Assembly (NCBI GenBank): GCA_949825065.1
Contig: OX463846.1
Location: 12,086,177 to 12,150,176, forward strand
Origin: Odontocerum albicorne
Taxonomy: Eukaryota > Arthropoda > Insecta > Trichoptera > Odontoceridae
DNA length: 64,000 bases
Direction of reading: 5' to 3'
Within the stretch, counting starts at the first letter, position 1; every line of letters begins with the position of its first letter. Positions 1-10,700 of the stretch are shown here, in pieces. The translations under genes and the position numbers were made by a program. The notes beneath the pieces are model-generated. The model was not told where the DNA came from, ran no database searches, and worked only from the letters and a program-made list of their open reading frames with translations.

Positions 1-181
1 ATAGGTTTTTGTTTTCAATAATGTAAGCGTGCTGTGAAAAATGAAAAATTATAATTTTCTTTTTTTGAACTCTTCTTGATTTTAAGTGTTTCAAGACCAA
101 AAGAAATCAGATATTAATTAAAATAGTCTAAAAGATATCCTATATCCTTTGTCTATCAAACATAAAATTATATTAAACTGT

Positions 182-560
182 TTAAAAAGGGATCCAGTTT
201 GGTAATCACTTAACACGTTCACTGCGTATAAAATACTTAATGTCATACAGAGATGCTGAAAATTCGCGAATTTTTGAAAACCCATAACTTTGTTAAAAAC
301 AAATTCTACTTTCTATTGAAACATCATATACAAGTGTATTCCTTCGTGTCTTCAAAACACATGAAACCGGCGACGAGTTCTTATCGGACGTTTATGAGTG
401 CACTAAACATTCAAGGATTCCCGTGTCCATACAAAATATTTGTATGGACACGCGAGCCGTATTCGACGCAGTGAACGTGTTAAGGCCTCATAAAATCCTT
501 TTAATTTGTTTTAAAATATTATCACATGGCAATAAATCCACCAGGTTGTATGTAATGTAC
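182..560 (+). repeat. tRNA-derived SINE copy, split by a piggyBac-type MITE
   Basis: The left part (about 187-213) matches the middle of the SINE at 10864-11050 (a 'ggttttcacttaa'-like stretch). The right part (480-560) continues with 'ggcctc' and then the SINE tail 'cacatggcaataaatccacc', which resembles the tail at 52937-52960. The tRNA-like head is missing. The two halves are separated exactly by the element at 214-479, so the SINE is the older insertion. Confidence 0.65.
214..479. mobile_element. piggyBac-type MITE (266 bp)
   Basis: Perfect 14-bp terminal inverted repeats, CACGTTCACTGCGT at 214-227 and its complement at 466-479, are flanked by TTAA on both sides (210-213 and 480-483). 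TTAA duplication is the hallmark of piggyBac insertion, and CAC/CCC-starting ends are usual in that superfamily. It has no transposase. A 73-codon open frame inside it (253-474) is chance. A further internal inverted repeat, GTCCATAC...GTATGGAC, lies at 424-448. Confidence 0.85.
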
Positions 561-1380
561 TGGATTTAGTAAAAAGTTTATTTAAAAAAAATCCTTTTAA
601 TACTTCAATTACATACCTCGAAAAATCAAGGTATTCAAAACATATTAATTAATCTAAAATATGTTAGTGCATTTATATTTGATAACCACTAAAATCATCA
701 GTCAATTAATTATTTCATCACTAAAGATCAGCCAGTCATAAGAAAGTGTATTCAAAAAAACCTGAGCTTCTTCACATTGTTCATTTAATGAAAAGGAATT
801 TGTTCACATGTTCCTTAAAAACTCGTCAGTTGAAACCTTTTACGTAAGATTTAAAATGTATTTAAGATAATAAATACAAAATTAGAGGTTATGAATTGTA
901 ATGGGGGTATATTTGAAGCAATGGATATCTATTCTCAAAAAATAACCAGTCTAAAATTGAAATTTGGAAAGGTGATGTATTTATTGCTCCCATTTTTCAT
1001 TAGAAATATTATTATCCAATAAAGACCAGTAAATTTTTTTGTGAAGTAGCAATTGTTAATATCGTATTTACGGAAACTTGTAAAAACAGACTATAAACAA
1101 TATTGATCAATGTATTACCTGATATTGTCTGTTGCTCTTGACGAAAATAAAAACGAAATTAATTAGATTTTGCCAGTGTTATATGAATCACACAATCATA
1201 ATGAATAAAATATCCAATGTTTTGACATTAGCATGAGCACAAAGATTAGAAAAGTGAAGAGTGAACCAGAGACAAAAAAGGTTCAACAATATTGAAGAAA
1301 TATAAGGTGTCGACTCCACTGGCCTTATTGTATGGCTTCATGATGCATAGCATAACATACGCTAGCGTATACGCGATTTA
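561..1380. other. AT-rich stretch without recognised features
   Basis: No coding pattern, repeat arrangement or structural RNA was recognised here on either strand. Confidence 0.5.
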
Positions 1381-1382
1381 TA

Positions 1383-2670
1383 TTGGGTGTACAAATAAGT
1401 CACCGCCGTTTGACAAAAGTTGGCGCCACCAGTAAGTTATGGTTAAAATTGTCAGATGTAAAATGTCATTATCGTAAGGTTGGACATCTGTCAACAACAT
1501 GACCTTGAAATATTAGTGAATTTTTATCAGTATAACATATTTTTTTGTGTTCGAAAATGTCAAGTTTTGAGCCGAATAAGCGTCATTTGCGGGAACTTTT
1601 GATTTACTTCTTCAATTTGAAGAAATCTGCAGCTGAGGCGCATCGATTGCTTGTAGAAGCATATGGTGAGGCTGCCTTAAGTGAGAGAAGTTGTCGTGAG
1701 TGGTTTCAAAAGTTTAAGAACGGTGAATTTGACATCGAAGACAAAGAACGTAGCGGAAGGCCGAAAGTGTACGAAGACGCGGAATTGGAAGTATTATTGG
1801 ATCAAGATTCGTGCCAAACGCAAGAAGAACTTGCACTTACATTAGGAGTGACTCAACAAGCAATTTCACATAGGTTGAAATCATTGGGAATGATTCAAAA
1901 ACAAGGAAATTGGGTTCCATATGAACTGACACCGAGAAACGTTGAACGCCGATTTTCCACATGTGAAATGCTGCTTGCCAGGCATAAACGAAAGGGTTTT
2001 CTGCACCGTATAGTCACTGGTGATGAAAAATGGATCCACTATGATAATCCAAAAAGGAAGAAATCATGGGGAACCCCTGGCCATGCTTCAACATCTACAG
2101 CTAAGCCAAATATTCATGGAAAAAAACTCTTGTTGTGTATTTGGTGGGATCAGCTTGGTGTCGTGTATTATGAGTTGCTCAAACCGAATGAAACCATTGC
2201 TGGGGCTGTCTACCGAGCACAATTGATGAGATTGAGTCGAGCACTCGAGGAAAAGCGCGCCCACTACTACTCCAGACACGACAAAATTATTCTCCTGCAT
2301 GATAATGCTCGTCCACATGTTGCGGCGCCGGTCAAAACCTTTTTGGAAACAATCAATTGGGAAGTTTTACCCCACCCGCTGTATTCACCAGACATTGCTC
2401 CTTCTGATTTTCACTTGTTTCGATCGATGACGCATGACCTGTCTGAGCAGCACTTCACATCATATGAAGATACCAAAAATTGGGTCGATTCGTGGATAGC
2501 CTCAAAAGATGAAGCATTCTTCCGACGCTGTATCCGTATGCTGCCAGAAAGATGGGAAAAGGTAGTGGCAAGCGATGGGCAATACTTCGAATAAAACATG
2601 AGGTTCCGTTCTTTCACAATAAATGCCCAATTTTTGATAAAAAACGGCGGAAACTTATTTGTACACCTAA
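1383..2670 (+). mobile_element. Full-length mariner element, mauritiana (Mos1-like) subfamily
   Basis: The element is 1288 bp, bounded by TA on each side (1381-1382, 2671-2672). Its ends are inverted repeats of about 30 bp with only about three mismatches: TTGGGTGTACAAATAAGT on the left and the complement of TTAGGTGTACAAATAAGT on the right. The GGTGTACAA core is that of Mos1-type mariners. One uninterrupted transposase frame fills the interior. Length, ends and target duplication are all those of a complete element. Confidence 0.95.
1557..2594 (+). CDS. Mariner transposase, intact, 345 aa
   Basis: This transposase cuts and reinserts its own element at TA dinucleotides, in the nucleus. The first ATG at 1557 gives 345 aa, exactly the length of Mos1; a TTG-initiated extension of 4 codons is not needed. 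The N-terminal half holds the paired helix-turn-helix DNA-binding region (about 1-110), with RSGRP at 65-69. The linker motif WVPYEL is at 119-124. The DD34D catalytic triad is complete: D156 in TGDEKW, D249 in LLHDNARPH, and D284 in APSD, with 34 residues between the last two. The C-terminus PERWEKVVASDGQYFE is also family-typical. No stop or frameshift was seen. It is the only gene of its element, lying 174 bp from the left end and 76 bp from the right end. By motif positions it could be active, but activity is inference. Confidence 0.95.
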   Translation: MSSFEPNKRHLRELLIYFFNLKKSAAEAHRLLVEAYGEAALSERSCREWFQKFKNGEFDIEDKERSGRPKVYEDAELEVLLDQDSCQTQEELALTLGVTQQAISHRLKSLGMIQKQGNWVPYELTPRNVERRFSTCEMLLARHKRKGFLHRIVTGDEKWIHYDNPKRKKSWGTPGHASTSTAKPNIHGKKLLLCIWWDQLGVVYYELLKPNETIAGAVYRAQLMRLSRALEEKRAHYYSRHDKIILLHDNARPHVAAPVKTFLETINWEVLPHPLYSPDIAPSDFHLFRSMTHDLSEQHFTSYEDTKNWVDSWIASKDEAFFRRCIRMLPERWEKVVASDGQYFE

Positions 2671-2672
2671 TA

Positions 2673-5005
2673 GTTCGATTTTTACACACAAGTCACAATA
2701 TTTCTGCCGACCCGTCGGCTGAGCAAATGGACTGATGAACAAAATAATATATGTACGAATTATATATAATTTTATGGTGGAGTCATGAATCAATTTTTAG
2801 CAAACCTTTGTTGACGATCTGCAAGTCTACGGGGAAGCGTTGATGCGATTCACGATTTCTATTTTCTCATTTATTTCACAGCTACTCAATACTAAGAAAA
2901 AGTTCGTTACTTTTATTTACCACATTATTCAACAAAATATTACGACCACGAATGCATGACACGCAAACGGAATTTTTTCTCTGATTTACGATTCAATTTA
3001 AAATCTTGTGACCATGTACGATAAACATAGATATTTTTTTTATGTCGACCTCCACAGATTACCTCGACCTCGTGGTGTTTTAATTTTTGTGGCTAAGAAA
3101 AGATAACAATGAACAAAATAATCCAATTAAGGATTATCCCGTCTAAAAGATAGTCTGAAATTTTCAACTATAATAATTTTAAATACACCTTAGTTAACAA
3201 TCTATCTTAATCAATGGAAAAATCTGTATTTATTACAGCTTATCAAAAAACACTAAAATAGCGCCATATAAATTTGGCTACACAAAAAGCTGCATCAGAT
3301 GTAAATCATGGAAATTTGATTTCCTTGCCGTCCAAACTTTTGAGTTGAGGAATCTGTCAAGACTGAGTTTGTTGAAATGCAACAGTTTCCACACAATAAA
3401 CCAGTGTACGCACAAAAGTCTTCCATCCATAAAATGGCTCTCAATCATGAGGAATTGCCTCTCTTCATGTTAAAGGATTTACAATATTAGTCGATTTGAA
3501 ATTCGTATTAAAATTAATACATTTAATTTTAGTTTCAGTTACTATAGGCGTCTTGGTAGAATTTTTTTCAACTTGTGTGAGGGAGCCAAAACCAAGGAAT
3601 AAAATTACCATTTTGAAAGTGATGACACTTCTACGCCCAGACGCAAGGTGGATAGGGAGGGTTGTGAAAGCGACTAATGGGAAAATGAGTTGTCTCGATA
3701 GCCATATTTCTCAATATGCAGACTTTAATCATGTTAATCCTTAACCAGCGTAGACATGTCTCGACTCTGCTGACTTCTTTTGTGTCGGACATTTCTTTCC
3801 GTGGCATTCTACATTAAACTCCATTTATTAATTTATTTTTTTCAGGTCCTTTGTACGTAACCCTAATTCGTATAATACAAGGACCAAACATGATAAGTAC
3901 AAAAAAACCATGTATAAAACAGTTCAACATTTTAAGACTTATGAATATTGTAAAAATGTATGTTACACTAAAACATTATGACAAAATGTAGCCTGTAAGA
4001 TAATATAAAAAGTTTAAATTATTTCAAGTACTACACTAAATTCAAGAGATTTTTCCTGAAGGAGCTGAGCGACACATATCGCAGAATACGTTTCTATGAC
4101 ACACGGTGTGGCCCAACAAAAGTTGTGGATGCTACTTATCATCCTGGTTTACTTGATAGTTACCATCAACACCATAGATCACGGTGGTGGCAAAAACACA
4201 AGGAGTGTGCTGCGCATAAAAATGGAACAAGATTCAGTTTGAGGTCCACCAGTCCCCCGCACCCATAGGACTGAAATCCTACCCGCCAGCTACCTATCTA
4301 CGCATCAATAGTCGAATCTATAGGATTTATTGATCTCTGCCACTTCCAGTCCCCGCCCATGTAAATAAATGAAACTAGTCGTAGTCTTCGCATTTTTCCC
4401 TTTTTTTTTAATTGCTATTTTTTATACGCTATGATTGTGTAGTGGTCTTAGGTAAATGCTCTTTAAATCAAAATCAACTGTTGTGGGTAGTGGGGGAATT
4501 ATAAAATATTTTTTTCTGAATTTCCCCTCCATCTGAATTCACACCACCTCATTCCGTAGTTATCCCTTGTGAAAAATCTGGAAATCCTTATTAACGAAAA
4601 TCCGAGTTTGTGTGTTTATGCCTCTGAATGCCACAAGATCTTTTCTTGTTTGAATTCTTTTAGTAATCATTTTTTTCCATTGTACCTTACCAATCAAGAA
4701 CACAGTTCGTGCGTACTCACACCATAATCAACTCAACAATTATCAACCCATGACAATAGTTGACATTTCCACATCAACAATCAATAACTAAGATACATAA
4801 CTTTCTTCTAATTGCGAGTTGAATAATGCTAACTCAATTTCTTACACTACGTTACTTGATTACGATAATGTTTGCAGCTTGAACACTATCAAGGAATAAT
4901 TAGATACACACCAAAATGTTCTTATCCGACTCTTAAATTTCGTAACCTTAAAAAGTATGAATACAAATCAGTTTCAAAACAGGCTCAAATGGGTTAAAAT
5001 AAAAC
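2673..5005. other. Intergenic, no supported gene
   Basis: An 82-codon open frame (3496-3744) starts with a hydrophobic segment, but it has no recognisable domain, no homologue I can name and no surrounding exon structure, so it is not called. A GC-richer patch at 4060-4360 (several C-rich runs) is also unassigned and may be old repeat. Confidence 0.4.
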
Positions 5006-5170
5006 AATGTCGCAATCTTCACACTTTATCAACCTTATTTTGCGTACTATCCGATCCCAATCAACCTTCATATCATACATTGTCCCCCCATATATTATTC
5101 TCAGTGCAAGCATTTTTATAGCATTTATTCTACTTCTTCCAGTCAATTTCAGTCTTTGAAAGCACTAGAA
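5006..5170 (-). repeat. LINE-A fragment (post-RT region)
   Basis: Read on the minus strand, it resembles the segment of the LINE-A copies around 'gcatgcactgagaagaat...atgtatgac' (compare 43340-43400 and 51350-51400). It is short and decayed, with both ends lost. Confidence 0.5.
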
Positions 5171-5600
5171 TAACTAAAATTGCACCCTGTAGCCCTTAAA
5201 GCACAAAAGCTCTTATGATGACACTTTTAGGTCCTAAAAGTATAAAAAAACAACTTTTCGGTTATATGAGTGTTTAAGTGTTTTTAAATGGTCCATAAAG
5301 CATTGAACAAATATCACATATAGATCCTGAAAGCACAAAAATATCACAAATGTCACTTTTTGGTCCTTGATGCTAACAATTACCACAAAAGCCAATTTTA
5401 AGTTTTAAAAATATAACAAAATCCGCTCTGTGGCCTTTGAAGCACTTAAGTGTAAGAAATTATCTTTTAAGTTGTTCAAGAAAAAAAATACTCTTAAGGT
5501 CTCAAAAACACAAATGTGTCAAAATGACCAAGTTTTGGTACGAAATATTTAAAAGTTTAAAAAATGACACTGTTTGGTTCTAAAAACATTTCAATTTAAA
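5150..5600. repeat. Degenerate tandem array, unit about 55-60 bp
   Basis: A phrase like 'ggtcctgaaagcacaaaa' followed by 'atcacaaatgtcactttt' recurs about seven or eight times with many changes (for example near 5190, 5230, 5290, 5325, 5370, 5425, 5495). Divergence is high, so the array is old. Confidence 0.5.
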
Positions 5601-5619
5601 AAAATCATTAAAATATACC

Positions 5620-7545
5620 AAATTGTATAAAAAATTTACAGAAATGCAAATAACATAAGGTATTAAATTAAAAAGGCAGTATTTTATAAAAATGTATTTA
5701 TTTTCACTACCTGTGTATTAAATATCACAAGTGATTAACAAAAACATATAAAATCTCATTTAAATTATAATATATATTATGCTCAATTTCGAAGCTTTAA
5801 AATTTTGCCAATAAGATCTATTCACAATGTTGAATATTGATTGTGAAAATAACATGTCTACTTACAGCTGTGGTTCAAAATGCCTCCAATGTAAAACAGA
5901 GTTTTTTTAAATAAACCATACATCTATTTAAAATAATTAAAATAGGAAATTCACTGTTATTAAGCATTAATATATTCAAAATTAAAACCAAAAATAAAAT
6001 AACATTAAAATTTTTAACGTATTAACACACTCCCTCTTGTTCCCACTTTGTAAAAAAATCAACACCAGCTGTTTTATAATTCCTAAATAAAGATATTCTA
6101 TAGGAATATATTACAAACTCAAAATTGATTGATTTTGAATTTTAATTGGTAATTCTTTTATAAAAAAACTTTTCATAATTGTCATTTGTTTCTAATCATA
6201 GTTGTCAAATGTTTAAAGAAAACATATTTGCTCCAGTATATGAAATTACAATCTGGCAATTTTACTTTGAAAAATATTCAATTTTATAAGTTTATCAGTA
6301 AGAATGTTAAAATATATTCATCAAAAGTTTGAAATTTATTGAATATAATACATTCATACAGACATGCAGTTTTAAGATGTGAAATTTAAATAAATGATTT
6401 CATACCAAATTGCCACACATAATGGTTAATCTCAAAAATATGTATGAAAACATTTTGAAAGGATGTATCTACTTTTTTCATTTTGTCTCCCATTTATAAA
6501 TATTTTATATTATATAATCCTCTGTCTTTTATAACAATAAAATAATTTATAAATTGTATAGCGCAGTTTAGAGTGCAAACTCTTATCAAAGCTAAAAATT
6601 AAAGACGTATAAAAAACCTATATTTTTCAGTGTATAATATACAAACCCTGTTACAAACAGCATAGGAAAATAACTCAAAACACAGTATATTTTTTCTCAT
6701 TACAAGTTTTGAGAATATCCAATGTTGAGGAGGCACTGACTTTATTATACATATTCAATTTGATGTTCATATTGATTTTCAAAATAATGTCAAAATAAAG
6801 ATAGTTTTTAATTAGTCTAATTTGCAAAAAAAAAAGATTTTTAATGAATTCCATTTTAAATTAAATATTGTAGTACATGTTAAAAAAATTAACATAAATA
6901 ATTAACACTTACTAATTTAAACTTATTAGAATTAATTGAATTTACAATTTATAATTGTTAGTAGAGTACAAAAAAAGGTGCATTCGATTTTCAAGTTGAA
7001 TTGAAAAACAAATTTAAGCAAAAAATCATAAAGTAAATAAAGAAATTCTAACATACATTTTCAAAGTTTTTTTTTAATATTCTCAACTATATCAAAGCAT
7101 CTTGAAATATACGTACATAGAAAGCAAATATGATAAAAATTGTGAAAATCAAATTTTATTTTAATACATATTGAAGGCTTTGTGTTATTTTTTTTCAAGT
7201 TATATAAATTTGATCCATCAATTCAATTGACCTTTTCTTATAGGTGACTATACTTAATTTTTTTTTCTTAAAACTCCACTGACACCAGCATTTTTTATAG
7301 AAAAGGCTAATGAGAACCTTAAAAAAAAACTCAATTGAGTTTTTTCAGGTCTAAGGTATCATATCTTTAAAAAAAACGGTGCCATATATTGCTATTACAT
7401 ATATTATTTTATGCTCTGATTAAAAATATGGTTTGACAATATTTTTGACTTTTCTTTAAAAAAAAACTTTTAATTCCACAAATTGAATTTTACAAAAAAT
7501 GTAAGAATATAGATATTGATGGTAAATTTATTTTCTTGGTACAAT
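5620..7545. other. AT-rich 3' flank of the CHMP5 gene
   Basis: This is 3'-flanking sequence for the minus-strand gene ending at 7546. Several AATAAA signals occur on the minus strand (for example 7550-7545, overlapping the stop codon, and 7532-7527), so the polyadenylation site cannot be chosen. A small fragment near 6555-6590 ('tagcgcagtttagagtgcaaactc') resembles the SINE-2 tail at 11545-11570. Confidence 0.4.
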
Positions 7546-7712
7546 TTATTGTATTTTGCTCGCACTGGGCAACTGCGGCAAACCAAACTCATCCAGTAAG
7601 ACACCGTCTTTGTTCTTAATGCTATCTGCACCAGGTTCCTTGTCAGGAGCTGCAGGGGCCTTGACAACATCATCCAGGTAACTTGTATCATCATCAAGAG
7701 CAATTTCATCAC
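7546..7712 (-). CDS. CHMP5: CHMP5 exon 5 (residues 171-225, stop)
   Basis: The acceptor CTTTCAG is followed by GTGATGAAAT at 7712. It is 167 nt ending in TAA at 7548-7546, and the stop overlaps an AATAAA hexamer. It encodes the acidic and proline-rich tail with [16 protein letters not shown]. Confidence 0.95.
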
Positions 7713-10700
7713 CTGAAAGATATAATAACAATATCAATTTTTTTTTTATATTTTAAAGCCCTCCGTACAAAGGAAAACAACATTGACATTCGAAATTACA
7801 GCTAGACTAAATGTAGAATAATAATCAAGCTGAAAGTGCTGTATGAATGCAAAGCTTTAAGCACCATAGAGAGAAATTCTTCAAGGTCTTTAAAATATGA
7901 TCCTTCTAAAAATACTTAATACTTCTAAGCATAATTAATTAATAACTTAATTCATATACATATACTGTATATAAAACCTGAAGCCGGCAAACCAATATGT
8001 AGACTCCATGATAAAACTAAGAGGACTGATCTAGACGAGACACATTGTAAGAACCGATGATTCCAGGACATACAGGCTGATCTTGGAGGAAATATTAATG
8101 AGACAAAGTCCCTGAGAGCGATCTCGTTCAACTTGGTAGTCAATTTTAAAAATTACACATCTCTGAATGTTCCTGAGAGACACATCGTGAAGTGAAGCGA
8201 CACAGGAGGTAGGTTATAGATATAAAAAAAATATTATTCTTTTATAAAATTGTAAAATCTTCTGTAATCTGAATATCTAATTATCCTGAGGCCTGATTCT
8301 CATTTTTAGGGATACCTAAATTGATAAACATTAAAATTGTTTTAAAAATTATTTGATTCTCCCTATGCCTAAAAATTTCAAAGAGTTAAATAATTATGTC
8401 CTGCAATGAACATGAAGGAAAATCGGGACTCTGAGTTTATAAAATTGATTAAAAAACAACTATTCTAATCAACGCACCGCTAAAAATATTAACTAACAAG
8501 AAAGAAAATTTTATAGCCAGATATTTCAAAATTACGAGGCATATCCAGAAAGTAAGTGTACTGAATTTTTGTAGGTTACAATTTTTTTTATTTAAACAAA
8601 AAAATTACGTGGTTACCGTAGTACATATGTAAGCTATTTTTCGACATAGTCGCCATTCCTCTCAATGCAGGTGGTGAAGCGGGGTATCAACTTTTTGATG
8701 CCTTCCTCGAAGTAGTTTCCCGCCAACCCCTCCGTCCACTTCTCCACCTCCTCCTTTACCTCCTCGTCGGTTGAAAACCTTTTTCCACCCATGTGCAGCT
8801 TCAGGGAGGTAAAGAGATAGTAATCTAAAGGTGCTAGGTCAGGGGAATGCGCGGGATGGTTCAGGACATCCCATTTAAACGAGGCGAGCAGTTCCTTCGT
8901 GTCGTTGGCCGTGTGTGGTCTGGCATTGTCGTGCAGCAGGCAGACTCCCTTTGTCAGCATGCCTCTCCTCTTGTTCTGAATCGCCCTCCGCAATTTTTTT
9001 AGGGTCTCACAGTATCTTGCAGAGTTGATGGTCTCCCCTTGAGGCATATATTCAATTAAAATTATGCCTTGACAGTCCCAAAACACGGATGCCATGATTT
9101 TCTGGGCTGAAATTGTGGTTTTGAACTTTTTGGCGGAGGGTGAAGAGGTGTGACGTGACCGTTTTTAAACTTGCGACACCATTTGTACACACTCGTACGA
9201 TTCATAGCTTTATCACCATATGCAGTTTTCACCTCATTATAAACCTCAACCGGAGGTTTTCCCTTCCAAACGAGATAACGGATGACGCCGCGTATTTCGC
9301 ACTTGGCGGGAGATTGGATTGACATTTTTCACGAAACGTGTTGTCGCGTCGACACTTCTCAACGTACTGACCTCGAACCGGTCTCGTTGCGGAGGGGAAG
9401 GGTCAGGCTACACGGAAATGTAGCCAACATGTCGAAAATAAAATCCATCCGGTCGTGAGAGCCTCAGTACACTTACTTTCTGGATACGCATAGTATATAC
9501 TGGCATAAAAACTCAGGGGATTGCATTAAAAATAAGACAATGATCAGGGGATGGCATTAAAAATAAGATACGAACATGTAATATCTTACATAGATGAATG
9601 TCAAAAAAAAACAAGAAAGAAAGAAGTTCCAAAATATTAAACTTCAATAAAAAAATTGTTTGAAAAATTACAGAGTTAAAAAGGTTTATGGTCAAATTAC
9701 CTAAGGCATCAAGTTCTGCAGCTAATTCATCTTCATCAATTTCTGGCATTCCATACTGCCTTCCCAAAGCTTCTTGCACTTCATCAGCTTGTTCCAGCAT
9801 GTCGGCCATTTCATCATTGACATCCTGTAAAAAAAATGTATAAGTATTCTAAACACAAAACAAGTATCATCCAAATTATGAATATTACTTGATTACTTAA
9901 AACTGTGAATAATCAAGAATTTGAATTTTAACTTCACTGAAAGCCTAATCAAATTTATTGACAAAAGTCTTAAGTAGAAAATTAATTAATTAATTAGCTG
10001 AATAAACACAGTGGAAACTCGTGCACTGAGAACAATATGGGGTGTGGTGATGTATGACAGAATAAGAAATGTAATTATTAAGTATGAATAACAACTAAAA
10101 ACTGATGTGTTAAATAGGGTTAAAAAGAGCAAGTTAAGGTGTTTTGGATATGGTAAAGACTGACTAAACAAATTTATAATGCAAGCATGAGTAGGAGTTG
10201 TGATAGAGGATGGCCGAGAAAAGTAGGGTTGGACAAAGAGAATGAAACTTTGAGAGAAGAAAAGATAAAAATTAAGAGAAACAGAAGAAGCTGTATGAGA
10301 ACATATGTGGATGTGGAGGAGGCAAAGGAAGTATTTCACGATAGGAAAGTTTGGTGCTCTAGCCTCTCTGACTTCACCAACAGGAAAATAGAGTGATGGT
10401 ATGTATGTAAATGTAATTTATTTTTACTGGATAATTAATTATCCATTATGTAGTGAATGTATTATACTATTTTTTAATTGACTAGTTTAAATATTGTTCA
10501 CTGTCTTATTACATTTAAAACCAAATTTACAAACCTCAATGTTATCAATATTGATCTTTTTGAATTCTTTCTTCATCTGATTAACCCCATCTTTCATAGC
10601 TGCAACAGTAGCATGAGTATCTTTCAGGGTTTGAGTAGCATAGTTTGCTTGTTCCATATTGAAAGACTGTGATCTTAAATTGTCCGCTTGCTGTTCATAC

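Noticed and set aside
253..474. 73-codon open frame
   Set aside because: It lies wholly inside the piggyBac-type MITE and has no domain.
2088..2318. Open frames overlapping the mariner transposase (2020-2226, 2088-2318, 2411-2689)
   Set aside because: Shadow frames of the intact transposase.
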